Source: Neospora caninum Liverpool (Eukaryota > Apicomplexa > Conoidasida > Eucoccidiorida > Sarcocystidae). Taken from it: DNA of 64,000 nt. The stretch is from NCBI RefSeq assembly GCF_000208865.1, contig NC_018393.1, forward strand, positions 2,170,001-2,234,000, read 5' to 3'. A program made the position numbers and the translations under genes. Positions 49,801 through 60,887 of this stretch are shown piece by piece. Positions within the stretch are counted from its first letter, which is position 1. The number at the start of each line of letters is the position of its first letter. The notes beneath the pieces were generated by a model that saw only the letters and a list, made by a program, of their open reading frames with translations, made no database searches and was not told the DNA's origin.

Positions 49801-51637
49801 TTTAGCATATCCGGTGCTTCGTTAATCTCGGCGCATGTTCACCAACACGTGTGTCCACCGCACGTGCTGTTGAGTGCAGCCATGCATGCGCACAAACGTC
49901 CTTTCCAGCATCATTTGCATGTGAAGATTCCCATCGAACGCATCCTGAAACGCCCGAAACGAAGCAGTCCCCACCTGCTTGCGGCAGACTGCGGGCCTCG
50001 ACACACACCCCGAACTCGACCCGTGCCCACCATGAGCTACGTATATACATATATATATATATATATATAAATCAATAGGTTGATCAAGATTTATGTCTTG
50101 TTCGTGGATATGCGGAAGTTCTGGTTTCTTTGCCTCGCCTTAGGTCTACTTCCGCGTCGTGATTCGTGCCCGTGTGGAAACCTACAACGGCGAAGAGCGC
50201 GTTCAGCGAACAGCCATCAAAATCGAGAAGCTCTCGCCGGTTGAGGCAGCGCGGCGTCTTGTAACAATGACGAAGGAGCTAGTAAGGACCGAGAAACGCC
50301 CCACATTGTGCGACGGATCCCGACTTTTCGCCCCTGCATGCAACGCTCTAGGAATGGCCACAGCTCGACGTTACACCCCTTTGTTTGTACACAAAACGTT
50401 CTCCTTGTTCCACTATGTCATCCTCCTGTCGACCGGTCCAGATGCTAGGAATGTGCACACAACGTATAAATACGCAACTCGTGAAGGCGTCGAGAGTACC
50501 CTGATTCGTTTTGGTGTCAAGGTTGTTCAGTTGGTCCTAGTTCCGCAATTGTTACTGCTTCTCTGGACCTCGCCACTCTTCTTCGTCTCTCTCGCGGCAA
50601 CTTGCTGCCTTTGACAACGGCGGCTATCGGGCCTGGTACTGAGAGGAAACGTTCCTTTGCGGATCCTCCGTCTGACCGAACCGGAGACCGGCTGTTTGGA
50701 AGGCTCAGACTCTCGCAGAAGGTAGTCCCAGAGTCTTTCGCACATGCCCCCCACGTGTCGGGGTTTTTGCCTTCACTTATCCAAAAGCGAACCAAGAGGA
50801 TGGGAATGCATGCGTCGACAGCTTCTTTCCGTCCTCTTTCCTCTCTCTCTGTGCAGCTGGCCCAAGCAAGTCCAAAAGCCAAGGACGAGATCTCCCGCAA
50901 ACGCCCGGTAGGCCAGTCGTTTTGAGCGCTGCATGCAGGTTGCTCTTTTCCGTCGCACAGCAGAGACAGGCAAACCCATCTTCCCTCGTACCTCTCTCTG
51001 CGTCTGCATCGTTTCATGCCTGCCTCTTTCACATCTGTTTCGCGGCGGGTGCGGGTTGGTGATTGTCCGCATCTCTTCCTGTCGAACGAGCCGTCTATGC
51101 TTTTGTGTGACTGGGGACGGGACGCTGTTTTCCTGGGTCTGTCTGTCGAGTCGTTGGTCTTCATCGAGACTTCCATGTCTTCCTGTGGTTTCGAACACTG
51201 CCTGCACACGTCAAACTACCTATACGTAGATAGATATGCATGTTTATGTTTGAATGCATCTAGGGAACCGCACACACAGCTGCTGCTTGTCTCTATAGTT
51301 CTTCTGTAAGCTGTTTCGTGACTCCACCCGTGCAGCACGCAACAAGGCCACCTATCTGGCCTCCCCCTACGCATATCATAGGTAAATGAGTAAATAGATA
51401 TTGTTATATATATATATACACGCATGTATGTATGTATGTATGTATGTATGTATGTATGTTTGTATTCATGTGGACATTTGGTCGTGGATCTTCATGGCCT
51501 TCATGTTTCCCTCCATCTGCAACATTCCTCGCGTGTTGCGCCTTTACGGGTGTTTTGTGCAGGACGCGCTGATGAGCGGAGACGAGGGATACAGTGACGA
51601 GAACGCACCTCCAAACACTTACGTTGAGGCGGCCTAA
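43958..51637 (+). CDS. RPA1: Replication protein A large subunit (RPA1), short apicomplexan type
   Basis: Fourteen exons: 43958-43986, 44499-44640, 45095-45166, 45612-45751, 46048-46141, 46441-46551, 46945-47124, 47648-47773, 48290-48502, 48923-49007, 49495-49586, 50144-50281, 50857-50907 and 51563-51637, 515 residues, all phases consistent. RPA1 coats single-stranded DNA in replication, repair and recombination, in a trimer with RPA2 and RPA3. OB-fold DBD-A (from LNPYVVRWCLKVRVVERTD) and DBD-B (FADVLVVVV through EISLWGNQ) precede DBD-C, which carries a zinc ribbon: C345, C348, C362 and C365 in YPACSSC and TCYACDK. The only N-terminal sequence before DBD-A is about ten residues (MTGAQFSSPG), so the RPA70N protein-interaction domain is absent, as known for some protist RPA1 proteins. 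A basic/acidic tail follows (KAKDEISRKRP, then DALMSGDEGYSDE), possibly nuclear targeting. The first ATG was chosen because its exon ends at a GTAAGT donor that joins exon 2 in phase. Confidence 0.93.
45466..45535. repeat. Compound CA and TA microsatellite
   Basis: A CA run (45466-45486) followed by about 17 TA units (45502-45535) in intron 3 of RPA1. Confidence 0.9.
46795..46825. repeat. TA dinucleotide microsatellite
   Basis: About 15 TA units in intron 6 of RPA1. Confidence 0.9.
47157..47215. repeat. Degenerate TATG/TATA/CATA tract
   Basis: AT-rich imperfect tetranucleotide tract in intron 7 of RPA1. Confidence 0.75.
48652..48672. repeat. TA dinucleotide microsatellite
   Basis: Short TA run in intron 9 of RPA1; a second one lies about 140 bases downstream in the same intron. 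Confidence 0.8.
48809..48831. repeat. TA dinucleotide microsatellite
   Basis: About 11 TA units, the second TA run in intron 9 of RPA1. Confidence 0.85.
50047..50070. repeat. TA dinucleotide microsatellite
   Basis: About 11 TA units in intron 11 of RPA1. Confidence 0.85.
51422..51462. repeat. GTAT tetranucleotide microsatellite
   Basis: About nine GTAT units in the last intron of RPA1. Confidence 0.9.
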
Positions 51638-52945
51638 AGAACCCACGAAGCTTTGGACGCGCGTGCGCGCTTCCAGGCAGACGGAGTTCGGGTTCCTGCT
51701 GTCCCTCGTGTCTCTGTTTAGCGGTTGCATGTGTGTTCTGATGGAGCAGCGAAACGAGACCGTGAAGGTGGGGCGCTTTTTCGGCCGTTCACGCGCGGCG
51801 TGTTTTCAGAGCGGAGCTGAAGAGCTAAAAGATGCAGCCGCTCGCGTTTCGTCTTCTCTCTCCTCTCTTTGTACGGTACCGGATATTGCTTCGAGGAGTC
51901 TGACTCAAGACGGGGACGAGGGATCGAGTGAAACCTGTGGGATTTTCTTTGTCGTCAGTGTCAACGGCACTGCATGCAGTTCTCTAAAAAGGTTTTTTGC
52001 TGGGAAAGAAGTGAATCGGAGGCACAGATGCATGCGGGCTCCTCTCTCTGGAGTGCGGTGTCTGCCTGCCTCTTCGTTTTGTGGGGTCGAGTATATGTGG
52101 ATTGCGCCCTTCTCGTTCGCCTTCGTCGTGCTTCAGAGTGTGCTTGCCAACCAGTTTCCTCTTCTCGTCGGTCTATCGATTCCAACTGATTCTTGCGCTT
52201 CACTTCCCGTCTCCGTTCTTCCTCTACATGCCCCTCCTGTGATGCGTCCTCGCCTTTTGTTTTCAAGGTTCAAGGCATGTTTTAAGTCGAGAGGTGAACG
52301 CGTGTGCGCGGCAGGGCGCATGCAATCAAACGTAGACGCCTCGTTTAGCCAAGAGGACGTGTAAAAAACCAGATACAGGAAGGCAAACGGCTTTTTCGTG
52401 TTCTCTCCAGTGTTCTTTCCCAGAGTTTCGGGGAATTCATGTACGTTCCTAGGGTTTCTATTCGCGCTGGGCCACCCGATGGAAGCCCCGTATGCGCCAC
52501 GTGTCCTTCCCTGGCCTATGAATCTCCTCCCAGCGTTCTGTCTCCTCTGCGACGGCGAGGAATCCCCCGGAAAGCCTGCGTCGCCGCTGTTCCTCGCTCT
52601 TTGGAAAACAGAATCGCAAGCACGTGCACGCGTCTGGGAAGGCAGGGACGCGCGCAACCGCAAAAGGGAAAGCGAAAAACACTGTCCCGGACACGACTAC
52701 ACCAGGGGGGCGGCAACAGCCTCGACGACGTGCCCCAAAAGTGCCTGTTCGCCGCGTCAAAATGCCTGGGCGTAACGATGCAAATAAGGCAAAAAGTCAC
52801 TCCAAAAGCGCAACCTGTGTGTGCATCGGACACATCGGCTCCACTGGAGCGTCAGAACAGAGCGACAGAGTTTTGGTGGTGCTCGCGGAGACCCTCCTGC
52901 GGTCTTTCTCGCTTTCTCTCGGTCTCGCCTCCCCGGCTGTTCCCG
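51638..52945. other. Convergent intergenic spacer downstream of RPA1
   Basis: 1.3 kb between the RPA1 stop (+) and the stop of the myristoylated-protein gene (-). It probably holds both 3' UTRs. An open frame at 51594-52364 runs on from the RPA1 end but lacks any domain and is not called. Confidence 0.6.
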
Positions 52946-55537
52946 TCACTTCCGTGTTGTCGTTTTGGGGATCGCGGGCGGCGCCTTCTCCTCGGCTGTC
53001 TCCGCGAACACTTGCGCGTAGTCGCTGTAGTTTCGCTTGGGCTGTTTGTTGATAAGCCGCGCTCTGACGGCGGCGGCGATGCTGGTCTCCTGAACACTCG
53101 GCGACGCTTCGACCTTGCCAGCTTCGCCACGACTCGGCGCCTGCTGATCCCGTGGCGTTCGGGAACTTGTCGCGCTTGGCTCTTCGCGTTTCTTTTCAGC
53201 TTCTTTCCTGTTTGCTCCGCCCCTTCCGCTGTATGCGATCGCCTGCGGATTCTGGCGACTGCCACGCGGGGATGCGCCCGTTTTGACGGGCTGAGGCCGC
53301 GAAGCAGTAGCAGGTGACGAGGGCACTTGAGCGCTCGGTGATGCCTCGGCTGTCGCGGCGTTTGCGAGAAGCGTGAGAGCCTCCTGTGACGGAGACAGAG
53401 TCGTGTACGTCGTCCAAGTGTTCTCTGTCCAGAGACGCGCATAGCGATGCTTGATCTCTGTGCAGTTGCCTGTGGCCAAGTCCCGCGCGAAGCGCTCGTA
53501 GGACTGGCAGGCACGGGCGGGCAAAAAAAGACGGACCGAAGGAAACAATGAGCGTGAGAATCGGGACAAACAAACGAAAGGCTCTGGAGGACAACACAGG
53601 TCGTTTATCTAAACATAAATATTTTGAAGTCCGGCGGGCGGAGCATAATAACAGAAAACATATAGGATAACGAAGCCTTACAGACGGGATGGCAGGGGAC
53701 AGACAAGGGGACTGAGCGTCTCCGGGCCACACAATACGGTGGCACTGGTGGGCCTTTCACGTGTGGAGGATACCGATACATATTTGTATGGTGATGTAAG
53801 AAAACCCGTGTGTGATTAGTCAGAGACGCCCGGAGGTGCGGGATCGAACGGCGATAGGTAGAAGCCGAGACCGAGGATCCACAGGGAAGGGAAGATGACC
53901 AAACCAGTGCAGGCGGAGACGCACGAAAAAGGAAACGCGTAAATGAATTAATACATACCACGCACAGAGACGGTTACACAGATCTAGAGGCAAAGGGACC
54001 TACAGAGAAAGTCAAAAGGCGACGGGGAGAGACCCATGCACGGAGATATACCCAGATAGCACCTGGCATGTACACAGAGAGGGCCGTCGAGTCCAATCGG
54101 CGAAAATGTATACGTAGCGCAGATGTTTTCTACGACAATATGCAGATGCGGAGATATGTTCGTACCGTCACTTTCTTTTGTAGCCTGAAGAAAACTACGG
54201 TATGGTACACCGCATCTCGGGTAGCCTCTGAAGGGAGCCGGATCGAGACTGTCGACTGCCTGTACATCGCTTTGGCCACGCTGGAGAAAACCAAGCGGAA
54301 ATACCAGGGAGAATCAGCGCCGCACACGTCTAGCCGTGAGAGAAAAGGAAATAAGTCATCAGTGAGAGAACCAGGCGAACGCATGTCCCAAATTCTCTTG
54401 CGGTGCCACTCCCGCCCATAGAAAGCACAACCCGATGCGAAATCTCTGAAAGGAACCACGTAATCGGCCGCGTTGCCGTTATAAACCTCATTCGATTTTC
54501 AGACTGTCTGACGATCTCTCTCACTGCGCTCCCGCCACACCGTATTTCTTTGTGCTTCTCTATAACATTCAGAGAGGCGCAGAGAGACACGATGGCGCCG
54601 TAGACAAAGACGCCAGCTGTTAAGCTGGTCCGGGCGTGGCGTGGGAGAATCTGTCCTATCGATCGGTGTTCGTCCATTTCACGGCTTCGTTGTGCGCGCG
54701 TCGCCGGCTTTGCCTTCTTTTTGTTTCTGCAACTGTCAGCTCAGTGCCCCGCAAGGTGCAAAAAGGTGTGCTCGCGGTTAGAACGGGAGGAAAACACGCG
54801 AGAGGGTCACAGGGTATGGCGACGCTACGGATACCCCGAAAAAAGAGCTGCTCTACGCGTGTATGCACACAAACTTACGAGTACGAGAGAATATGGAAGA
54901 GTAGGGTAATGTCGTCTTCCCTGTAATCCAGTTCGTCCGGTTCTGGCCGCGTCACATAAAAACACTCCCATGGCACCGCCTTCTCGAGAGGTTCCGAAAA
55001 CTCGCGCACATTCGCCCTGAAGGCAATTCCCTGTGTGTAAGAACGAAAGGCAGAGAGTCAGACACAAACCGCGTACGACAGAGAGCAGAGGCAACGGAGA
55101 AGAAACGTGGAAATACGATAGAGGCCGCAAAGAGGAAAAGCTGTAAGAAAACGAGGCTATCGGTGAGACGCTCGTCACGGAGGTGATGCATGCTGCGAGA
55201 GATGCATTTCGACAAAGAAAATCACAAAATTTTGGGAACCATCAGATATCCAAATGTCTGCACAAAGCAAGTCATGAAAGACGCGACGCAAAAATCGAGG
55301 GAGCAGTCGCTGCAGAAGGGGAAGGAAAGAAGAGAAGGCGACCGACTTATGCACCAACCTGCAGACGCGCAACCGTACCAAAGAAGAACGAAAGGCACCG
55401 ATACCTACCTTTGTGCAAGCACTCTACATCAGATATATACATATATATACATTACACAAATGCATCGATCGACAATGAATACACGGGTCACATGCATAGG
55501 TGCATAAATGCGTGTCTCGCCAATGACTTAAGGAAAA

Positions 55538-55575
<38 letters not shown>

Positions 55576-58500
55576 GTGCAGTTATGACCAATATCCCGAC
55601 AGCCATGTAAATGCACGAACCTCTGTACACCTGTAAAACGAGCCACGACCTACTAAGCGTGTGACGTAGAGCATGCAGTCAAAGAATGGTCTCGTGTTCG
55701 CAACAGATGCCGGGGGCAAGGCAAAGAGGGAGTGTAGTGACGGGTTCGTCAGTGTCACTTCGATCGGCGTCTCTGCCTGGCGAGCAGTTACAGAATAAGA
55801 AACACGAAGGATGAAAAAGCAGCTTTTTCGGTGAGAAAAACCCTGGAGAACGCTGCCAAAGAAACGAGACACAGGCGGATCCTCAAAGACATCCAACAGC
55901 CCGAACGCGAAGGAAGCAGAACCGAACACAACCCGGCTGACGCCCGTCGATAGAGGAAGGCGCAAGGACACGTTGGTACACACGTCCCCACAGTCGGCAC
56001 TCGAGACTGATGGATGTCGGTGAAATACCGCATGACCGAGGTACATGAAAACTCGCATGGACAGAAATGTTTACCCAGGTAGAGATTTGTGCATCGGGTA
56101 TTATGGACGGCCCCTTTTTCCTCCACGTTTTACATTTTTAAAAATCCGAGGGTTCTTCACAAGCAACAAGACTCTCAGCATTGGATGCGTCGCGGGTATC
56201 TGGCTTCAGCCTGTCGCTCGGATGCACACTGTTAAAGAAACCTATCCCGACCAGCGGACAAGGCCACGAAGCGCAAGCTACGAATTCCTTCCCCGATTCC
56301 GTGACAACAGACGAATTTCGCATGTTCTTCTGTCAACGCTTCGCCGACGCAGGGGTGGAGAAGGCCCTTGCCCAACATACGGACTCGCCTCTGTGGCGAG
56401 CTTGCCGTCGCCTCCCTGCACACTCGTGGTTTTTCCGCACCTCAGCAAGAAACTCCAGCATGCTTCGCGCCGTCACCGAGCTGACTGTGATCGGTCCCTT
56501 GACCGCAACAGAATAAACGAACTGGTTGGCGAGAGTTGATCCTTCCATACGCCGGGCTACCCGAATTTGAACAGAGTAGCCAACCTAAAGGGAATCGCCG
56601 TGGGCACCGCATGCACGGCGTGCGATTAAAGTTTGAACTTGCAACGGTCGGCTGACTTGACGGATCAAATGGCCAAGTTCAAAACCAAAAGACGCGCACG
56701 CAAATCTGCAAGGAAGATGATCGCAATCGGGTCAGACTTGTCGGAACGGGCCACACACAGAAACCCAATCAATACATATATACGTATATATATGTATATG
56801 TATATGTATATGTATACGCATGCAACCGAAGATTACGCTTACATAGACATATGCATGAGCGTTTTTGTGCCTCTGGGATTCCTTTTCTTTCCACAACTTA
56901 TTTCACGTCGCAGAAGCAGATGTACCGTGCAGTGCGTCCTGCGAGCAAATACTGCTTCCTTTCGAGATGTGACGGCCACATGAGAGAACGTTGCAGATAA
57001 ACCATCCGACGGTTTCGTGGAACGGATTTCCTTTTCCTGTGCTTACGTATCTTTCTTCAAGCCTAATCGACAGTCCCGTCTTCTCCGGCACTGTGGGGAA
57101 CGAAGGGTCTTTCCCGGCCTCGTGAGAGAAAAACCACTCGACAACCCGGGCGGGAGCTTTGTTTACCAACCGCGCAGCGAGATCCTTCATCTTTACAGTG
57201 CTTCCTGGAAGGAAATCACGAATCCCCGTGCCAAACAATCGTCACAGACAGAGGCGGCAGGAGACACAGACGAGAGGAACGACGGATGCGGGTGACGAGG
57301 CAAGAAGAAAAGGCGGGAAAAGAGCGGACGAGCACAGAAAGAACAAAGCGTCGAAAACGGCCAGCGTCGAGACGAGATCGGAAACCACGACAGTGCGAAG
57401 GGAAAAAGGCGCTGGCGAAGAAGGGAAACTTCCGTTTTTATGCTTGAAGAAATCCTGGAAACAACAGCACGCGTGTTCTTGTCTGTTGCTTGGCCGGCCA
57501 GCTTCTTCGTCGTCCTCCTTGTCCGGCGCCTCGATTTCCTCCCTTCTACCCCACTGTGTCAAGCGTTCTCTCACCTGCCTCGCAGACGCCTTCAATAGAC
57601 ACGGGGAACCTATTGGACCAGGAGGCGTGAATCTCTTCTTCAGAAGACGATGACTCATCGTCCTGACGTAGCAAAAAAAAACGTCCAAAGAGTGTTCCCG
57701 GGATGAAGGCGAAATAGCGCACACCACAAAGAACCGCCAATAATGAGAGAAACTCTTAATCTCGAGGCTACCATTTCAGAGTACTCAGAAAGAAGGAGCG
57801 TTACGCACACGTTACTTATACGTATGTGTGTGTGCGCGTGTGCCCATTTCCACATGTGTACGAGAGCGGAGAACTTCATGTGGCAGTATGCATTGGGCAA
57901 CCGTTTTCGTCAGAGAAGAAAACACGGAGGACGGACGGGGAAGCACAGGCTGAGGAGTGCAGAGATGGAGCAACAATGGAGGTAACAGAGACTCCATCAC
58001 TTACATACTGCGTGATGCTGGGACGCTCGACCGCGCATGCGCAAGGTTGGTCTCCGTGGAGGGGACAGCCTGTGCGTCTTTGGAGAGCCTGTTTCCTCTG
58101 TCGGCGCTGTTTGCTGCGGGCACGATGAGGAAACGAATGGACTCACGTGATCTAGCGCCCGTGCAGAGGGACGGCTCGACTAGAAGCAAAAAACGAGCAA
58201 AGGCACACAGTCGAGATCTGCTCCACACCGACGACGGCTGCCTCCACGGTTTTGTGGAACTCTCTGCACCATTTGCCGAATCAACCTCGAGACTCGAAGA
58301 GCGCAAACATGGAGAAAAGGGCTAGTCGATCTTCCGTGGCGTCGTAGGGGGCGTCATGACGCGTCAAGACACACACCGCCGAAGCCACTAACGCCTGACG
58401 AATTGAAAAGGGATCCTTTTATTGGACAGAAACTGTTTCGCTTTTCACGTGGCACCCGCAGAGCGGTCTCAAACACGGAAACACGGGAGAACAAAGCGTT

Positions 58501-60887
58501 TTCCCGAGACACCGACCATTTGCGACACGTGAAAACGGAAGCTGGCCCCAGCGACGCTGCCCCTGCCATCGCCTCAGTCGATGCAGGATTGTGGGAGCTT
58601 CTTTTTCGCACAGATTTCGAACATCTCCGCCGAACACCCTGGAAAGCGTGACGGCAAAAAAGCATCGTCCTTACGCTTGCGCCTTCTGTCGCTGTTCGTA
58701 CTCGTCTTCGTCGCTCCCCGAATAATTGCTGTCACTGCCTGCCGCATCATTTTCCATCAGATCTGCAGCAAAAAAACAGGGGAGCTCGCGCGCGAAAGGA
58801 ACGTGAAAGCAGCGGGCGAGCTCTGATGCAGGCACACAAAATGCGAAGTGCGAAGCCCAACGGGCAAACAAGGCTGCCTCGCGGCTGCCCCCACGCTCCA
58901 TCCCCAGGCGATCCTCGCCAAAATGCCATGCGAGAGAAACGAGGAGACACCCTGACGCGGCGCCAAAGGCATTGCACAGAACGCAAGAGACACGTGAGCA
59001 GGAAAGGAAGACACCAATATCTCGATCTCCCTCTGACGCCGAGAATACACCACCCCAGAAAACCCAGTAGACACACAGAGGCAGCGGACGAAAGACGCGC
59101 TGTGAGTCCACGGAGATGTCACCGATGGACGCAGGAACGCGGTGCTGACGGTTGCATCGAAGCGTTTTCGAGTCCCATCGTTTCGCACCTGCGAGTCCGC
59201 TGCCCATGTCGCGGAAGCCGAAGTGGTGCACCTGGGGCAAGGAAGGAAAGGCAAGGGTACCAACTGATCTAAAATCGTGATGTCCTGGTCGTGGTGAAGC
59301 CGCGAAAGAGATTTTTTTCTTGCATGATTCAGCGTCTCTGAACAAACTCAGTAGGCTCGACGCTCACCTGTATCCCAAAGAGCATTTTGAAAAACTCAGC
59401 GAAAAGGTCGCACTCCTTGGCGTTCTCGAATTCGAAAGACAGCGACGACATCTCGTTTCTCTCGGTCTTGACGTAAACCTCAACTGTCTGAATTCAAATC
59501 GCACAATACAAGACAAGCTGCTGAACACACAGAGAATCACTGCGCCTGCCTCCCGCAAATGTCGCAGGGCGGATAGGGGTGGCGACACATTGCCCTCACG
59601 CAGAGACGGAGACAGCAAATAAATCCACGCCTGGGACAGAGGTTCACGCATGCACGCAAGCCAACTCGCTTGACTCATGACAGATACATCCGTGCAAAGC
59701 AATGTCTGCAGTCTGTTCTAATTTGACGCGGCTGTGCAGGCCGGGAAACCGGGCATGGTTTGACGTTCCCAGAGCAGGCTTGGAAACGCATGCATACAGG
59801 TGAGCACTGCCAAAGGTAAATGGTTAAGCCGGGTAAACACGCATACAGGTTCGTGTGCACTGGGGGAGTTGTAAACGTCGAGATCGGTGGGTGTGAACGG
59901 ATGCACAGATTGAGAGCCACGTTCGCTCGCCTGAATGCCCGTACAGATGTACGCTTCTCTCTCACACATCCATGTCCACTTCGTGAATGTGCGCACAGTC
60001 AGCAGAGACGCACCATGTCCTGGCGTTGAATATACTTGACCCGAGTCGTGCGGATCTCCTTGATAGGTTCCCCCGCTTTGTCACAGAGAAGCAAACGGCA
60101 GTAGGGTTGGTTCTGAAGCTTCAAAATGAACTCCCTTCCTTTGCCGTCGATAATAAACCGAATCAAAAAGTTGCGGTTGCACAGCTTCGCGTTACTGGGC
60201 GTGAAGCGCCTCACACAGCCGGCCCCGCCTCTGCCTTGAAGGACTGAGAAAACAGACGGAAGAAGGTGCGAAAACAGCGGGAAGTTCAATGCTGAAACCG
60301 AAGAGATGCTTGTGTTACCTCAGACGTACGCATCTGTATTTTGAGACCACCCGCGCCGTGCGTCCACCAACGAATATGTGTCGACGCACGCATTTGCAAA
60401 ACTGTACCGCACATCGAAGCGTTACCATGCACACAAAGGTCTTCATCCCCCCAGCATTAATACACGAACTCGCATGCGTCCTGAGAAGACAACAGTCGCG
60501 CACTCACGCAGAAACGAGCATCTCTGCAAGCAGACCAAAGGCCATGAAGAATGGGTTAGAGTTCATGGACCTACGGCCAGTTCGGGAGAAAGACTACGGA
60601 CGACTAGGGCAGCAATGCGCACGGCGCGGGAAGGAACGAGTAGCGTGTACGCGTCCGAAGGAACAAGTAGCGTGTACGCGTCCGAAGCATCACACGTTGT
60701 GTAAAGTGCTATGACTACAGCAAACATTCGCGGTGATGTCGCCGGCGCGTTTCTTTCGCGGAAACCAGAATTGTCTGATCCGTCGAGATCTACCTTCATC
60801 GGGGTCCGGGCGTGTCTCTGGGTCAAAGAAAAGCACCTTTTCCAAGGCCCATTGCTTGTTCTCCTCAGTTGATACCGTGCCGCCCAT
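52946..60887 (-). CDS. Predicted N-myristoylated protein of unknown function
   Basis: Fourteen exons on the complement, 5' to 3': 60887-60794, 60243-60014, 59487-59368, 59231-59189, 58762-58675, 58113-58005, 57662-57575, 57204-57047, 56584-56441, 56329-56242, 56006-55654, 55030-54879, 54280-54166 and 53503-52946, giving 779 residues with every phase consistent. I do not recognise the family. The start MGGTVS has Gly2 and Ser6, which fits an N-myristoylation signal. Residues about 40-165 alternate hydrophobic strands and charged turns and end in a helix (ENAKECDLFAEFFKMLFG), suggesting a PH-like fold. This is inference only. Next come an acidic Ser/Asp stretch (SDSNYSGSDEDEYEQ), a basic stretch (KQRRQRKQALQRR) and a Ser/Glu cluster (DDESSSSEEE). 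The middle third is strand-rich (VGYSVQIRVARR, FVYSVAVKGPITV, CFFILRVSYSV) and might be a C2-like or beta-sandwich region. A helical, Ala/Ser/Pro-rich tail ends in NYSDYAQVFAETAEEK. A membrane-tethered adaptor is one possibility. Confidence 0.75.
55541..55571. repeat. TA dinucleotide microsatellite
   Basis: About 15 TA units in the intron 55653-55031 of the myristoylated-protein gene. Confidence 0.9.
56777..56818. repeat. TATG/TATA imperfect microsatellite
   Basis: AT-rich tract of gtatat/gtata units in the intron between the exons at 57204-57047 and 56584-56441. Confidence 0.75.
60631..60684. repeat. 27-base tandem duplication
   Basis: Two head-to-tail copies (60631-60657 and 60658-60684) differing at one base (aacgag versus aacaag), each containing gtgtacgcgtccg. 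They lie in intron 1 of the myristoylated-protein gene. Confidence 0.9.

Noticed and set aside
51594..52364. 256-codon + strand frame overlapping the end of RPA1
   Set aside because: It is in a different frame from the RPA1 terminal exon, has no domain, and most likely covers 3' UTR.
54330..54677. 115-codon - strand frame that could serve as an exon of the myristoylated-protein gene
   Set aside because: The exon 54280-54166 joins both neighbours in phase with good splice sites, while this frame lacks a usable donor.
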